Made by a program: the position numbers and the translations under genes. A stretch of 64,000 nucleotides of DNA from contig NZ_AQVE01000004.1 in the NCBI RefSeq assembly GCF_000371925.1, forward strand, positions 87,082-151,081, in the 5' to 3' direction. The DNA is from Thiolinea disciformis DSM 14473. GTDB taxonomy: Bacteria > Pseudomonadota > Gammaproteobacteria > Thiotrichales > Thiotrichaceae. The notes beneath the pieces were generated by a model. That model had not been told where the DNA came from. It searched no databases and saw only the letters and a program-made list of their open reading frames with translations. Shown in pieces: positions 8,806 through 17,646 of the stretch (positions are counted from its first letter, which is position 1; every line of letters starts with the position of its first letter).

Positions 8806-10695
8806 CTATTTAATCACACCCAATTCACGTAAATGGGCTTCGATCTCAGGCATGATACCGGGATCATCAATGGTAGAGGGTACAGCATAAGGCTGGCCAT
8901 TGATCATTTGACGCATACTCTTACGCAGGATTTTGCCTGAGCGCGTTTTCGGTAGACGCTTCACAATATAAGTATCTTTATAACAAGCAATCGCGCCGAT
9001 TTGTGCGCGTATGTCATTGATAAGCTCTTTACTTAAGGTGGCTTGATCAATATCCACACCTGTTTTCAAGACTACTAAACCAATCGGCACTTGGCCTTTT
9101 AAGTCATCATCCAGAGCAACGACCGCACACTCTGCTACCGCAGGATGTGCACCGACCACTTCTTCCATTTCGCCTGTGGATAAGCGGTGACCTGCTACGT
9201 TGATAACGTCGTCCACACGACCCATGACGAACACATAGCCGTCTTGATCGATATAACCACCATCACCCGAAGCATAGTAGCCTGGGAACATAGACAGATA
9301 GCTGTCTTTAAACTTTTGCACATCGCCCCAAACCGTGGCCAAGCAGGATGGTGGTAAAGGTAATTTAATCGCAATAAAGCCTTGCTCGCCTGCTGGCAAT
9401 TCCTGACCGCCGTCATCCAAGATTTTTACATTAAAGCCAGGTGTCGGTACGGTCGAAGAACCTAATTTGATGGGCATCGGTTCAATACCTTGCAAGTTGG
9501 CAGTAATCCCCCAACCGGTTTCGGTTTGCCACCAGTGGTCAATCACTTGTTTGCCGCTCTTTTCCATTAACCATTCTTGCGTCGGTGGGTCTAAGCGTTC
9601 GCCAGCGGAGAAGATATTGGTTAGGCCACTCAGGTCGTATTTCTTGAGGAAATCACCATTGGCATCTTCTTTCTTAATCGCGCGGAAGGCGGTAGGCGCT
9701 GAGAATAGGGCTTTGACCTTGTACTCTTCGCAAATCCGCCAGAACGTCCCCGCATCCGGTGTCATAATGGGCTTGCCTTCAAAGACAATCGTGGTAGCCC
9801 CGCGTAATAGCGGCGCATACACAATGTAAGAATGACCAACCACCCAACCCACATCAGACGCTGCCCAGAAGACTTCGCCTGGCTTAACATTATAGATAGC
9901 GTGCATACTGTAGTTCAAAGCTACCGCATGACCACCGTTTTCACGTACTACCCCTTTAGGTTTGCCCGTAGTGCCTGAGGTATACAGAATATACAGTGGA
10001 TCAGTACCTTTGACAGGTACGCACTCAGCAGGCTGTGCTTGAGCGGCTAAGGTTGTCCAGTCGTAGTCATAGCCTTCTTTCAATTCAGCAGTCGCTTCAG
10101 GGCGTTGGAACACCACACAAGCATTCGGCTTATGAGAAGACAAGGAGATGGCTTTATCAAGCAGAGGTTTGTAAGCAATTACACGGCTTACTTCAATCCC
10201 ACACGAGGCGGTTAAGATGACTTTCGGGCTAGAGTCTTCAATACGTACCGCTAATTCAGGAGGCGCAAAGCCACCGAATACCACCGAGTGAATCGCCCCT
10301 AGACGTGCCACCGCTAACATACCAATCACCGCTTCGGGGATCATCGGCATATACAATATAACGCGGTCGCCTTTTTCTACCCCCAAGCCCTTCAACATGC
10401 CTGCGGTTTTTGCCACTTCTTGTTGCAGTTCTTTATAGGTAATAGTGCGTTTGGTATTGCTGACAGGAGAATCATAGATAATCGCTGCTTGATCACCGCG
10501 ACCATTTTCAACGTGTACATCGACTGCCATGTAACAGGTGTTCATTTCACCATCGGCGAACCAATGATAAATGCCGTCACTATCTTGAGAGAGTATTTTT
10601 TGTGGGAATTTATACCACTTTAGGGCTTCGGCTTTTTCTTTCCAGAAACCTTCAGGATCATCCATAGATCGTTGGTATTCAGCTTTATAACTCAT
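8806..10695 (-). CDS. prpE: Propionate-CoA ligase
   Basis: It activates propionate to propionyl-CoA with ATP, the entry step of the methylcitrate cycle. The 629-residue sequence is a full acyl-adenylate-forming enzyme. It has the N-terminal ACAS domain (YQRSMDDPEGFW), the P-loop YILYTSGTTGKPKG, the adenylation stretch DHWWQTETGWG, and the C-terminal PKTRSGKILRK motif, whose Lys is acetylated in related enzymes. VVGHSYIVYAPLL and clustering with prp genes favour PrpE over acetyl-CoA synthetase. In-frame TTG at 10719 is possible, but the ATG at 10695 has GGAGGAG six bases before it. Last gene of the operon. Confidence 0.93.
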   Translation of the reverse strand: MSYKAEYQRSMDDPEGFWKEKAEALKWYKFPQKILSQDSDGIYHWFADGEMNTCYMAVDVHVENGRGDQAAIIYDSPVSNTKRTITYKELQQEVAKTAGMLKGLGVEKGDRVILYMPMIPEAVIGMLAVARLGAIHSVVFGGFAPPELAVRIEDSSPKVILTASCGIEVSRVIAYKPLLDKAISLSSHKPNACVVFQRPEATAELKEGYDYDWTTLAAQAQPAECVPVKGTDPLYILYTSGTTGKPKGVVRENGGHAVALNYSMHAIYNVKPGEVFWAASDVGWVVGHSYIVYAPLLRGATTIVFEGKPIMTPDAGTFWRICEEYKVKALFSAPTAFRAIKKEDANGDFLKKYDLSGLTNIFSAGERLDPPTQEWLMEKSGKQVIDHWWQTETGWGITANLQGIEPMPIKLGSSTVPTPGFNVKILDDGGQELPAGEQGFIAIKLPLPPSCLATVWGDVQKFKDSYLSMFPGYYASGDGGYIDQDGYVFVMGRVDDVINVAGHRLSTGEMEEVVGAHPAVAECAVVALDDDLKGQVPIGLVVLKTGVDIDQATLSKELINDIRAQIGAIACYKDTYIVKRLPKTRSGKILRKSMRQMINGQPYAVPSTIDDPGIMPEIEAHLRELGVIK

Positions 10696-10725
10696 ATTTT
10701 CTCCTCCACTCACTATCAATTAGTT

Positions 10726-10793
10726 ACCCCCTCCCCATTGCCACTGAGTAGCAATGTTTTCCCTCATAATAAGGCAAAGGTGGAGGAGGGGGT
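10726..10793. repeat. Nested palindromic element between prpF and prpE
   Basis: Outer arms ACCCCCTCC (10726-10734) and GGAGGGGGT (10785-10793) are perfect complements. Within them CATTGC (10736-10741) pairs with GCAATG (10751-10756). The AACCCTAACCCCC-type ends resemble those of the larger element at 12021-12126, so both may belong to one dispersed palindromic repeat family. It lies in the transcribed spacer of the prp operon. Confidence 0.6.
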
Positions 10794-10808
10794 TAGGGTT
10801 CTCAACAC

Positions 10809-11996
10809 TTAAAACGCATCGCCTGGTACGCGTACCCAGCCTTCCATTAAAATACGTGCACTGCGGCTCATAATGGCTTTGGTCACTTTCCATTCGCCAT
10901 TTTCTAACTTCGCTTCTGCACCCACGCGTAATGTGCCCGAAGGATGCCCGAAGGTTACTGCCGTACGTTCACCACCGCCCGCAGCTAAATTCACCAGCGT
11001 GCCCGGAATAGCAGCCGCCGTACCAATCGCCACTGCCGCCGTGCCCATCATGGCATGGTGTAATTTACCCATGGATAGGGCGCGTACTAATAAGTCTACA
11101 TCAGCCGCATTAATTTGCTTGCCGCTGGCTGACTTATAATCTTTAGGTTTAGAAACAAACGCGATTTTCGGCGTATGTTGACGGGTTAAGGCTTCTTCTG
11201 GGGTTTTGATCAAGCCCATACGTAAAGCACCTGCCACGCGGATTTTTTCTAAACGCGCTAAGGCTTTGGCATCGGTATTGATTGCTTCGCGTAACTCTGT
11301 CCCTGTGTAGCCAATGTCTTCCGCATTGACGAATACGGTCGGAATACCTGCTGTAATCATAGTGGCGGGGAATGTACCCACCTCAGGCACTTCTAATTGA
11401 TCGACCAGATTGCCCGTTGGGAATAGGCTGCCACCGTCCTCGCCTTCATCGGAAGGATCAAGGAATTCAAGGACAATTTCCGCCGCAGGAAAGGTCACAC
11501 CATCCAGCTCAAAATCACCTGTTTCTTGCACTTGTCCATGAGTAATGGGTACATGCGCAATAATGGTTTTACTGATATTGGCTTGCCAAATGCGCACGGT
11601 ACACACGCCATTGTCGGGGATTCGTGATTTATCGACATAGCCTGCATGAATCGCAAATGCACCTGCACCCGTGGATAAATTACCGCAGTTACCGCTCCAA
11701 TCGACGAAATCCTTATCAATCGAAATCTGTCCATACAGATAGTCAACATCGTGATCAGGCTTAGTGCTTTTGGATAAGATCACGCATTTACTGGTACTAG
11801 ACGTTGCGCCACCCATACCATCAATGTGTGCGGCATAAGGGTCTGGGCTACCAATTACGCGTTGAAATAACTTATCCCGCGCCTTGCCTGGGACTTGTGC
11901 AGAGGCAGGTAAATCTTCAAGACGGAAGAATACGCCTTTACTCGTACCGCCCCGCAGATAGGTGGCAGGGACTTTTACTTGAGGAACATTGGACAT
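10809..11996 (-). CDS. prpF: 2-methylaconitate cis-trans isomerase PrpF
   Basis: It isomerises the 2-methylaconitate produced by AcnD so that aconitase can hydrate it, and is found only with acnD-type pathways. The protein has the diaminopimelate-epimerase-like fold of the PrpF family, with ATYLRGGTSKGVFF at the N-terminus, DWSGNCGNLS holding the conserved Cys, and GHPSGTLRVGAE near the C-terminus. The frame continues upstream into the repeat at 12021-12126. The ATG at 11996 with an ACGAGG site gives 395 residues, the normal length. It lies between acnD and prpE. Confidence 0.93.
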   Translation of the reverse strand: MSNVPQVKVPATYLRGGTSKGVFFRLEDLPASAQVPGKARDKLFQRVIGSPDPYAAHIDGMGGATSSTSKCVILSKSTKPDHDVDYLYGQISIDKDFVDWSGNCGNLSTGAGAFAIHAGYVDKSRIPDNGVCTVRIWQANISKTIIAHVPITHGQVQETGDFELDGVTFPAAEIVLEFLDPSDEGEDGGSLFPTGNLVDQLEVPEVGTFPATMITAGIPTVFVNAEDIGYTGTELREAINTDAKALARLEKIRVAGALRMGLIKTPEEALTRQHTPKIAFVSKPKDYKSASGKQINAADVDLLVRALSMGKLHHAMMGTAAVAIGTAAAIPGTLVNLAAGGGERTAVTFGHPSGTLRVGAEAKLENGEWKVTKAIMSRSARILMEGWVRVPGDAF

Positions 11997-12020
11997 AGTT
12001 TGCCTCGTTAGTGTTTGAAG

Positions 12021-12126
12021 AAACCCCTCCCTAACCCTCCCCTTATCAAGGGAGGGAATTAAAGACACCCTTTTCAGATCAGAGGGTTCTTACGCCTCCC
12101 TTGATAAGGGGAGGTTGGGAGGGGTT
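12021..12126. repeat. Long inverted repeat (palindromic element) between acnD and prpF
   Basis: The left arm (12021-12056, starting AAACCCCTCCCTAACCC) and the right arm (12095-12126, ending GGTTGGGAGGGGTTT) are complementary over about 33 bases with only one or two single-base differences. About 38 bases separate them. Each arm also contains TTATCAAGGGAGG or its complement. It can fold as a very stable hairpin in the prp mRNA. Such CCCTCCC/TTATCAAGGG palindromes look like dispersed non-autonomous repeats, but I cannot count copies outside the window. Confidence 0.8.
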
Positions 12127-12130
12127 TGCA

Positions 12131-14737
12131 TTACGCGTTCGATTCCAAGAAATCTTGTGCAAAGCGTTGCAATACACCCCCCGCTTTATACACGCGAACT
12201 TCCGCTGCGGTATCTAAACGACAGGTCACTGGAATACGTACCACTTCGCCGTTTTTGCGATGCATGACCACGGTTAAGTCAGTACGAGGTGCAATTTCAC
12301 CTTCCACATCAAAGGTTTCAGTTCCATCGATGTTATAGGTTTTGCGCGTTTCGCCTGCTTTGAATTCCAATGGTAATACGCCCATACCGACCAAGTTAGT
12401 ACGGTGAATACGCTCGAAACCTTCCGCAACAATCGCTTCCACACCTGCTAAACGTACACCTTTCGCAGCCCAGTCACGACTTGAGCCTTGACCGTAATCC
12501 GCACCTGCAATAATGATGAGGTTTTGTTTGCGGTTCATGTAGGTTTCAATTGCTTCCCACATGCGCATCACTTTGCCTTCTGGCTCAACGCGGGCCAGCG
12601 ATCCTTTTTTCACTTGACCATCCACCACTGCCATTTCATTGACTAATTGTGGATTAGCAAAGGTGGCGCGTTGTGCGGTTAAGTGGTCACCACGGTGGGT
12701 GGCGTAAGAGTTGAAGTCTTCTTCAGGCAAGCCCATTTTCGCCAAGTATTCACCCGCCGCGCTATTTAATAGAATCGCATTCGAGGGTGATAAATGGTCG
12801 GTAGTGATATTGTCAGGCAATACCGCCAGAGGACGCATCCCTTTTAAAGTACGCTCGCCTGCCAATGCGCCTTCCCAATAGGGTGGACGACGGATATAAG
12901 TCGACATCGGGCGCCAGTCGTATAAAGGACTTGCCGCTTCTTCCACTTTGCCCAAATCAAACATCGGGATGTAAACCTGTTTGAACTGCTCAGGTTTTAC
13001 CGACTTGGCAACAATGGCATCGATTTCTTCATCAGAAGGCCAAATGTCTTTTAAGGTAATGGCTTTGCCATTTTTGTCTGTGCCTAAAGCATCTTGCTCG
13101 ATGTCTAAACGTACAGTACCCGCAATCGCATAAGCCACCACTAAGGGTGGAGAAGCTAAGAAGGCTTGTTTGGCATAAGGATGAATACGACCATCGAAGT
13201 TACGATTGCCTGATAACACCGCCGTTGAATACAAATCACGGTCAATAATTTCTTGCTGGATTTTCGGGTCTAATGCACCTGACATACCATTACAAGTCGT
13301 ACAAGCAAACGCCACGATACCAAAGCCTAATTTTTCCAGTTCAGGTAATAAGCCCGCTTCTTTCAAATACAGTTCAGCGACTTTCGAGCCAGGCGCGAAG
13401 GATGATTTCACCCAAGGCTTACGCACTAAGCCGAGTTCATTAGCTTTCTTAGCTAATAAACCTGCTGCAACCACATTGCGTGGGTTAGAGGTATTAGTAC
13501 AAGAGGTAATCGCCGCAATAATCACAGCACCATCGGGCAATAAACCTTTAGCTTCTTCCGCTTTGGCTTCAGCTAATTTGGCTTCGTCCGCAATACCGCG
13601 TTCTTGCAAAGCAGACGTTGGTAAGCGTTTATGTGGGTTAGAAGGTCCCGCCATATTGCGTACAACAGAAGACAGATCGAAGGTTAATACGCGTGGGTAT
13701 TGCGCGGTTTTCAGTGCATCTGCCCATAAACCAGTGGTTTTTGCATAGTTTTCGACTAAAGCCACTTGCTCTGGCTCACGTCCTGTGAGTTTCAGATAAT
13801 CAATGGTTTGACCATCGATATAGAACATCGCTGCCGTAGCACCGTATTCGGGGCACATATTAGAAATGGTCGCACGGTCACCGATAGACAGACTATCTGC
13901 ACCGTCACCAAAGAATTCCACATAAGCACCAACGACGCGCTCTTTACGTAAGAACTCGGTTAAGGCTAACACGATATCGGTTGCGGTAATGCCAGGCTGA
14001 CGCTTGCCTGTTAATTTTACCCCGACGATGTCTGGGAGACGCATCATCGAAGGGTGACCCAGCATAACGGTTTCGGCTTCCAAACCACCCACGCCAATCG
14101 CAATAACGCCCAAAGCATCGACGTGTGGCGTGTGTGAATCGGTACCCACGCAAGTATCAGGGAAAGCCACACCCTCGCGCACTTGAATCACAGGAGACAT
14201 TTTCTCCAAGTTGATTTGGTGCATGATGCCATTGCCTGCGGGGATTACATCGACGTTTTTGAATGCGGTTTTGGTCCACTCAATAAAGTGGAAACGGTCT
14301 TCATTACGACGATCTTCCACTTCACGGTTTTTACGGAAGGCATCTTTATCAAAACCGCCGTATTCCACCGCTAACGAGTGATCCACGATTAATTGGGTTG
14401 GCACAACTGGGTTTACTTTAGCGGGATCGCCGCCTTTGTCGGCAATCGCATCACGTAAGCCTGCTAAATCGACTAATGCGGTTTGCCCTAAGATGTCATG
14501 GCAGACCACACGTGCGGGATACCACGGAAAATCTAAATCTTGGCGACGCTCGATTAATTGCTTGAGAGACGCGGTTAAATCGGCTGGATCACAGCGCCGT
14601 ACTAACTGCTCCGCCAAGACACGCGAGGTATAAGGCAGGGTGTCATAGCTACCGGGTTGAATCGCTTCCACAGCAGCACGCGTGTCGAAGTAATCGATCG
14701 TCGAATTGGGTAGTTGTTTACGGTATTGGGTGTTCAT
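12131..14737 (-). CDS. acnD: 2-methylcitrate dehydratase, Fe/S-dependent (AcnD)
   Basis: It dehydrates 2-methylcitrate to 2-methylaconitate with a [4Fe-4S] cluster. The 868-residue aconitase-family protein has the three cluster cysteines Cys413 (in TSCTNTS), Cys479 and Cys482 (in FACTTCNGMSG). It also has GTDSHTPHVDALG in the substrate region and the swivel-domain motif DYGQGSSRDWAAKG. The neighbours prpF, prpC and prpB identify it as AcnD rather than housekeeping AcnA. A prpD gene, the alternative dehydratase, is absent. It follows prpC by 14 bases. The long hairpin at 12021-12126 begins just after its stop and may affect expression of prpF and prpE. Confidence 0.95.
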   Translation of the reverse strand: MNTQYRKQLPNSTIDYFDTRAAVEAIQPGSYDTLPYTSRVLAEQLVRRCDPADLTASLKQLIERRQDLDFPWYPARVVCHDILGQTALVDLAGLRDAIADKGGDPAKVNPVVPTQLIVDHSLAVEYGGFDKDAFRKNREVEDRRNEDRFHFIEWTKTAFKNVDVIPAGNGIMHQINLEKMSPVIQVREGVAFPDTCVGTDSHTPHVDALGVIAIGVGGLEAETVMLGHPSMMRLPDIVGVKLTGKRQPGITATDIVLALTEFLRKERVVGAYVEFFGDGADSLSIGDRATISNMCPEYGATAAMFYIDGQTIDYLKLTGREPEQVALVENYAKTTGLWADALKTAQYPRVLTFDLSSVVRNMAGPSNPHKRLPTSALQERGIADEAKLAEAKAEEAKGLLPDGAVIIAAITSCTNTSNPRNVVAAGLLAKKANELGLVRKPWVKSSFAPGSKVAELYLKEAGLLPELEKLGFGIVAFACTTCNGMSGALDPKIQQEIIDRDLYSTAVLSGNRNFDGRIHPYAKQAFLASPPLVVAYAIAGTVRLDIEQDALGTDKNGKAITLKDIWPSDEEIDAIVAKSVKPEQFKQVYIPMFDLGKVEEAASPLYDWRPMSTYIRRPPYWEGALAGERTLKGMRPLAVLPDNITTDHLSPSNAILLNSAAGEYLAKMGLPEEDFNSYATHRGDHLTAQRATFANPQLVNEMAVVDGQVKKGSLARVEPEGKVMRMWEAIETYMNRKQNLIIIAGADYGQGSSRDWAAKGVRLAGVEAIVAEGFERIHRTNLVGMGVLPLEFKAGETRKTYNIDGTETFDVEGEIAPRTDLTVVMHRKNGEVVRIPVTCRLDTAAEVRVYKAGGVLQRFAQDFLESNA

Positions 14738-14751
14738 GGCTAGTGTCGTTC

Positions 14752-15900
14752 CTACTTACGCTCAGCTAAGGGGACAAATTTCAGATTTTCGGGGCCAGTG
14801 TAATTAGCACTGGGGCGAATAATCTTGCCGTCTTCCCGCTGCTCAATCACATGCGCACCCCAACCACTCACCCGCGAAATTACAAATAAGGGGGTAAACA
14901 TATCGGTGGGAACGCCCATTTGGTTGTAAGACACCGCAGAGAACCAATCGAGGTTAGGGAACATATTTTTGACTTCTTTCATGACACTTTCTAAACGATT
15001 GGCCACGTTATACATGGTCATATCACCGTTTTCTTCAGAAAGCTCTTTGGCCACTCGCTTGATGACTTCATTACGTGGGTCAGCGATGGTATAAACCGGA
15101 TGACCGAAACCAATGATCACTTCTTTATTTTCAACGCGCTTACGGATATCCGCTTCGGCTTGGTCTGGCGTGAAATAACGGCTTTGAATACGGAAGGCGA
15201 CTTCGTTTGCGCCACCGTGTTTAGAACCGCGTAAGGCACCAATCGCTCCCGTAATGCAGGAATACACATCAGAGTTAGTACCAGCAATCACCCGTGCGGT
15301 AAAGGTTGAGGCATTGAACTCATGCTCGGCATAGAGAATCAAGGAGGTGTGCATCGCACGCACCCAAGATTCTTTAGGTTTTTTGCCATGTAATAAATGT
15401 AAGAAATGCCCGCCAATGGAGTCTTCATCGCTTTCAACATCAATACGCTTACCATTGACCGCAAAATGATACCAATACAGCAGCATGGAGCCGAAGCTTG
15501 CCATTAAGCGATCCAACATTAGGCGGGTTTCAGCGACGGGATGGCCTGCATGTTCAGGTAAGCAAGTGCCTAAGACCGAGCAACCTGTACGCATGACATC
15601 CATCGGATGCGCAGAGGGTGGTAAGGCTTCCATCGCTTGTTTTACTGCTAGTGGCAAACCACGGAAAGATTTTAACTTAGCTTTATAAGCTTTTAATTGC
15701 GCAGCATTTGGCAGTACACCATGAATTAATAGGTGCGCAATTTCTTCAAACTCAGCTTTTTCAGCGAAATCAAGAATGTCATAACCACGATAATGCAGGT
15801 CATTACCTGTGCGTCCTACCGTACAAATTGCGGTGTTACCTGCTGCAATGCCGGATAAGGCAACCGATTTTTTAGTTTTTGGTAATACTTGTTCTAACAT
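14752..15900 (-). CDS. prpC: 2-methylcitrate synthase
   Basis: It condenses propionyl-CoA with oxaloacetate to 2-methylcitrate. The 382-residue sequence is a short (type II-like) citrate synthase. It has the catalytic-region His in [10 protein letters not shown], the second His/Pro motif [14 protein letters not shown], and a C-terminal Arg in [11 protein letters not shown]. The length and operon position fit PrpC better than the GltA citrate synthase of about 430 residues. The ATG follows AAGGAG. It is 13 bases after prpB. Confidence 0.94.
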   Translation of the reverse strand: MLEQVLPKTKKSVALSGIAAGNTAICTVGRTGNDLHYRGYDILDFAEKAEFEEIAHLLIHGVLPNAAQLKAYKAKLKSFRGLPLAVKQAMEALPPSAHPMDVMRTGCSVLGTCLPEHAGHPVAETRLMLDRLMASFGSMLLYWYHFAVNGKRIDVESDEDSIGGHFLHLLHGKKPKESWVRAMHTSLILYAEHEFNASTFTARVIAGTNSDVYSCITGAIGALRGSKHGGANEVAFRIQSRYFTPDQAEADIRKRVENKEVIIGFGHPVYTIADPRNEVIKRVAKELSEENGDMTMYNVANRLESVMKEVKNMFPNLDWFSAVSYNQMGVPTDMFTPLFVISRVSGWGAHVIEQREDGKIIRPSANYTGPENLKFVPLAERK

Positions 15901-15913
15901 CTAAACCTACTCC

Positions 15914-16804
15914 TTATTCTGCGCCTTGCTTAGCAAATAATGCGTCTAACTTTTGCTCGTATGCGTGATAACCGATGGTGTCATATAACTCCATGCGGGT
16001 TTGCATGGTGTCGATCACATTCTTTTGCGTACCCTCTTGCAATAGATGGGTGTACACATTTTCGGCTGCTTTACACATGGCACGGAAAGCAGATAATGGA
16101 TAAAGCACCAGCTTAACACCGACACTGGCTAGCTCTGTAGTGGTATATAAAGGTGTTGCACCAAACTCAGTAATATTAGCCAGTACTGGAACATGTACAG
16201 CCTTAGTGAATTCAGCGTATTGCTCTAATTTATTCATAGCTTCTGGGAAAATCATGTCCGCACCGGCTTCCACACATGCCATCGCACGATCAATCGCCGA
16301 TTGCATGCCTTCTACCGCTAGCGCATCGGTACGCGCCATAATGACAAAGCTTTGATCAGTACGCGCATCTACCGCCGCTTTCACACGGTCTACCATTTCT
16401 TCAAGGCTGACAATGGCTTTATTCGGGCGGTGACCACAACGCTTTTGCATCACTTGGTCTTCAATGTGGAAACCCGCTGCACCGGCTTGTGCTACCTCAC
16501 GCGTAGCACGGGCAATATTGAATGCACCACCCCAACCGGTATCGATATCCACTAATAAAGGTGCAGAAGTGACCGCAGTGATGCGTTTAATATCTTCAAC
16601 CACATCATGTAAGGTGGTAATCCCTAAATCAGGAATACCTAAGGAAGAGGCTGCCACCCCGCCACCGGATAGATACAAGGCTTTGTGCCCAACTTTTTCA
16701 GCAATAATGGCACTATTGGCAGTAACTGCACCCACAACTTGGAGTGGATGATTTTCTTCTACAGCGCGGCGAAATTTTTGGCCGGGGGTGAGCTTATCGG
16801 TCAT
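15914..16804 (-). CDS. prpB: 2-methylisocitrate lyase
   Basis: It cleaves 2-methylisocitrate to pyruvate and succinate, the last step of the cycle. The 296-residue TIM-barrel protein carries the lyase signature KRCGHRPNK, with the catalytic Cys and His, plus the Mg-binding [10 protein letters not shown] stretch and MARTDAL. The related isocitrate lyase is longer, and phosphoenolpyruvate mutases lack this Cys motif. Its ATG overlaps the gntR stop (TAATG), so the two are translationally coupled and cotranscribed. Confidence 0.95.
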   Translation of the reverse strand: MTDKLTPGQKFRRAVEENHPLQVVGAVTANSAIIAEKVGHKALYLSGGGVAASSLGIPDLGITTLHDVVEDIKRITAVTSAPLLVDIDTGWGGAFNIARATREVAQAGAAGFHIEDQVMQKRCGHRPNKAIVSLEEMVDRVKAAVDARTDQSFVIMARTDALAVEGMQSAIDRAMACVEAGADMIFPEAMNKLEQYAEFTKAVHVPVLANITEFGATPLYTTTELASVGVKLVLYPLSAFRAMCKAAENVYTHLLQEGTQKNVIDTMQTRMELYDTIGYHAYEQKLDALFAKQGAE

Positions 16805-17472
16805 TAACTGGTCTCCATCATTTGGCTAATACTTTTCCATGCGCCACTGATATGCCGACGCATAAGCATCTCGGCTAAATCGGCATCCCGATTTGCAATG
16901 GCATCTAAAATTTGATGATGTTGTTGTAAGGCTAAGCGTGTTCGATTCGCTAAATTGCTGGTGCGATAGCGACACATGCGCAATAGCTGATACAACTCAC
17001 CGGCTAGCAGATCAATGAGCATTTGGTTACGGCTTCCCAGAGCAATTTGAAAGTGAAAATCTAAATCACCTTCACTTTGGTAATACGCCTGACCAGCCGA
17101 TGCATCAATCTGCATTTCATGTTCATTTAATAGGGTGCGTAGTTTTTTAATTTCATCGTCTGTCATGTGCTGGGCTGCCATGCGACAAGCAAAACCTTCT
17201 AGTGCTTCCCTTACCTGATAAAGATTGCGCATGGTGTCATCATTTAAAGTGACTACTCGTGCGCCGGCATGGGGTACACGCGTGACTAAACCCAAACCTT
17301 CCAATTGGCGAATTGCTTCGCGCAAAGGGCCACGACTAATGCCGAATCGTGTTGCTAGATCCGCCTCGCTAAGTTTTTGTCCTTGAACCAATTCGCCGGT
17401 AATAATGGCTTGGGTCAAGCGTGCTGAGGCTTTATCTGATAATGTTTTTTCTTCGTCTAACTGTGCTGTCAT
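16804..17472 (-). CDS. GntR-family (FCD) regulator of the methylcitrate operon
   Basis: The protein has an N-terminal winged helix (about residues 10-75, with [22 protein letters not shown]) and a helical FCD domain (about 85-210, with [13 protein letters not shown], typical of metal-binding FCD proteins). It is the first gene of the prp operon, coupled to prpB, so it is probably autoregulated and responds to a cycle intermediate such as 2-methylcitrate; that is inferred. This replaces the sigma-54 activator PrpR of enterobacteria. A TTG at 17499 would add nine residues but would cover the operator-like palindrome. The ATG at 17472 with a GGAG site gives 222 residues. Confidence 0.9.
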   Translation of the reverse strand: MTAQLDEEKTLSDKASARLTQAIITGELVQGQKLSEADLATRFGISRGPLREAIRQLEGLGLVTRVPHAGARVVTLNDDTMRNLYQVREALEGFACRMAAQHMTDDEIKKLRTLLNEHEMQIDASAGQAYYQSEGDLDFHFQIALGSRNQMLIDLLAGELYQLLRMCRYRTSNLANRTRLALQQHHQILDAIANRDADLAEMLMRRHISGAWKSISQMMETS

Positions 17473-17488
17473 GAGTTGATTGCTCCAA

Positions 17489-17562
17489 ATTGTTGACAAT
17501 CAATCCAAGGATAATAGCATTTTTCCAGATAAAGTGAAGGTGTATTGCTATTTTGTTAACAA
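17489..17562 (-). promoter_or_regulatory. Likely prp operon promoter flanked by two GntR-type operators
   Basis: On the minus strand a TTCACT -35 (17533-17538) and a TATTAT -10 (17511-17516) are 16 bases apart. ATTGTTGACAAT (17489-17500) is an interrupted palindrome lying just downstream of the -10. TTGTTAACAA (17553-17562) is a perfect palindrome just upstream of the -35. Both match the TTGT-n2-ACAA form used by many FCD-type GntR regulators. Binding at both could loop or block the promoter. The assignment is inferred. Confidence 0.6.
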
Positions 17563-17603
17563 TAATCATTAAAAATGATGTTTTCTGATAGCGACAGTTT
17601 TGA

Positions 17604-17628
17604 GAGAGTTGATCACTAACCAACTCTC
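17604..17628 (-). terminator. Stem-loop after the DsbA-like gene
   Basis: GAGAGTTG (17604-17611) pairs with CAACTCTC (17621-17628) around a nine-base loop. It lies 19 bases past the stop of the minus-strand DsbA-like gene and upstream of the prp promoter. No T-run follows on the minus strand, so termination is uncertain. Confidence 0.4.
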
Positions 17629-17646
17629 ATCGCAAGCGCGGGAATA

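Noticed and set aside
12021-12126. Insertion sequence or CRISPR-like unit
   Set aside because: There is no transposase, no target duplication I can define, and only two dissimilar-size palindromes, not regularly spaced repeats.
13206-13748. A 180-codon plus-strand frame inside acnD
   Set aside because: It is opposite the aconitase cluster-binding region, where coding of acnD is certain; no sign of a real protein.
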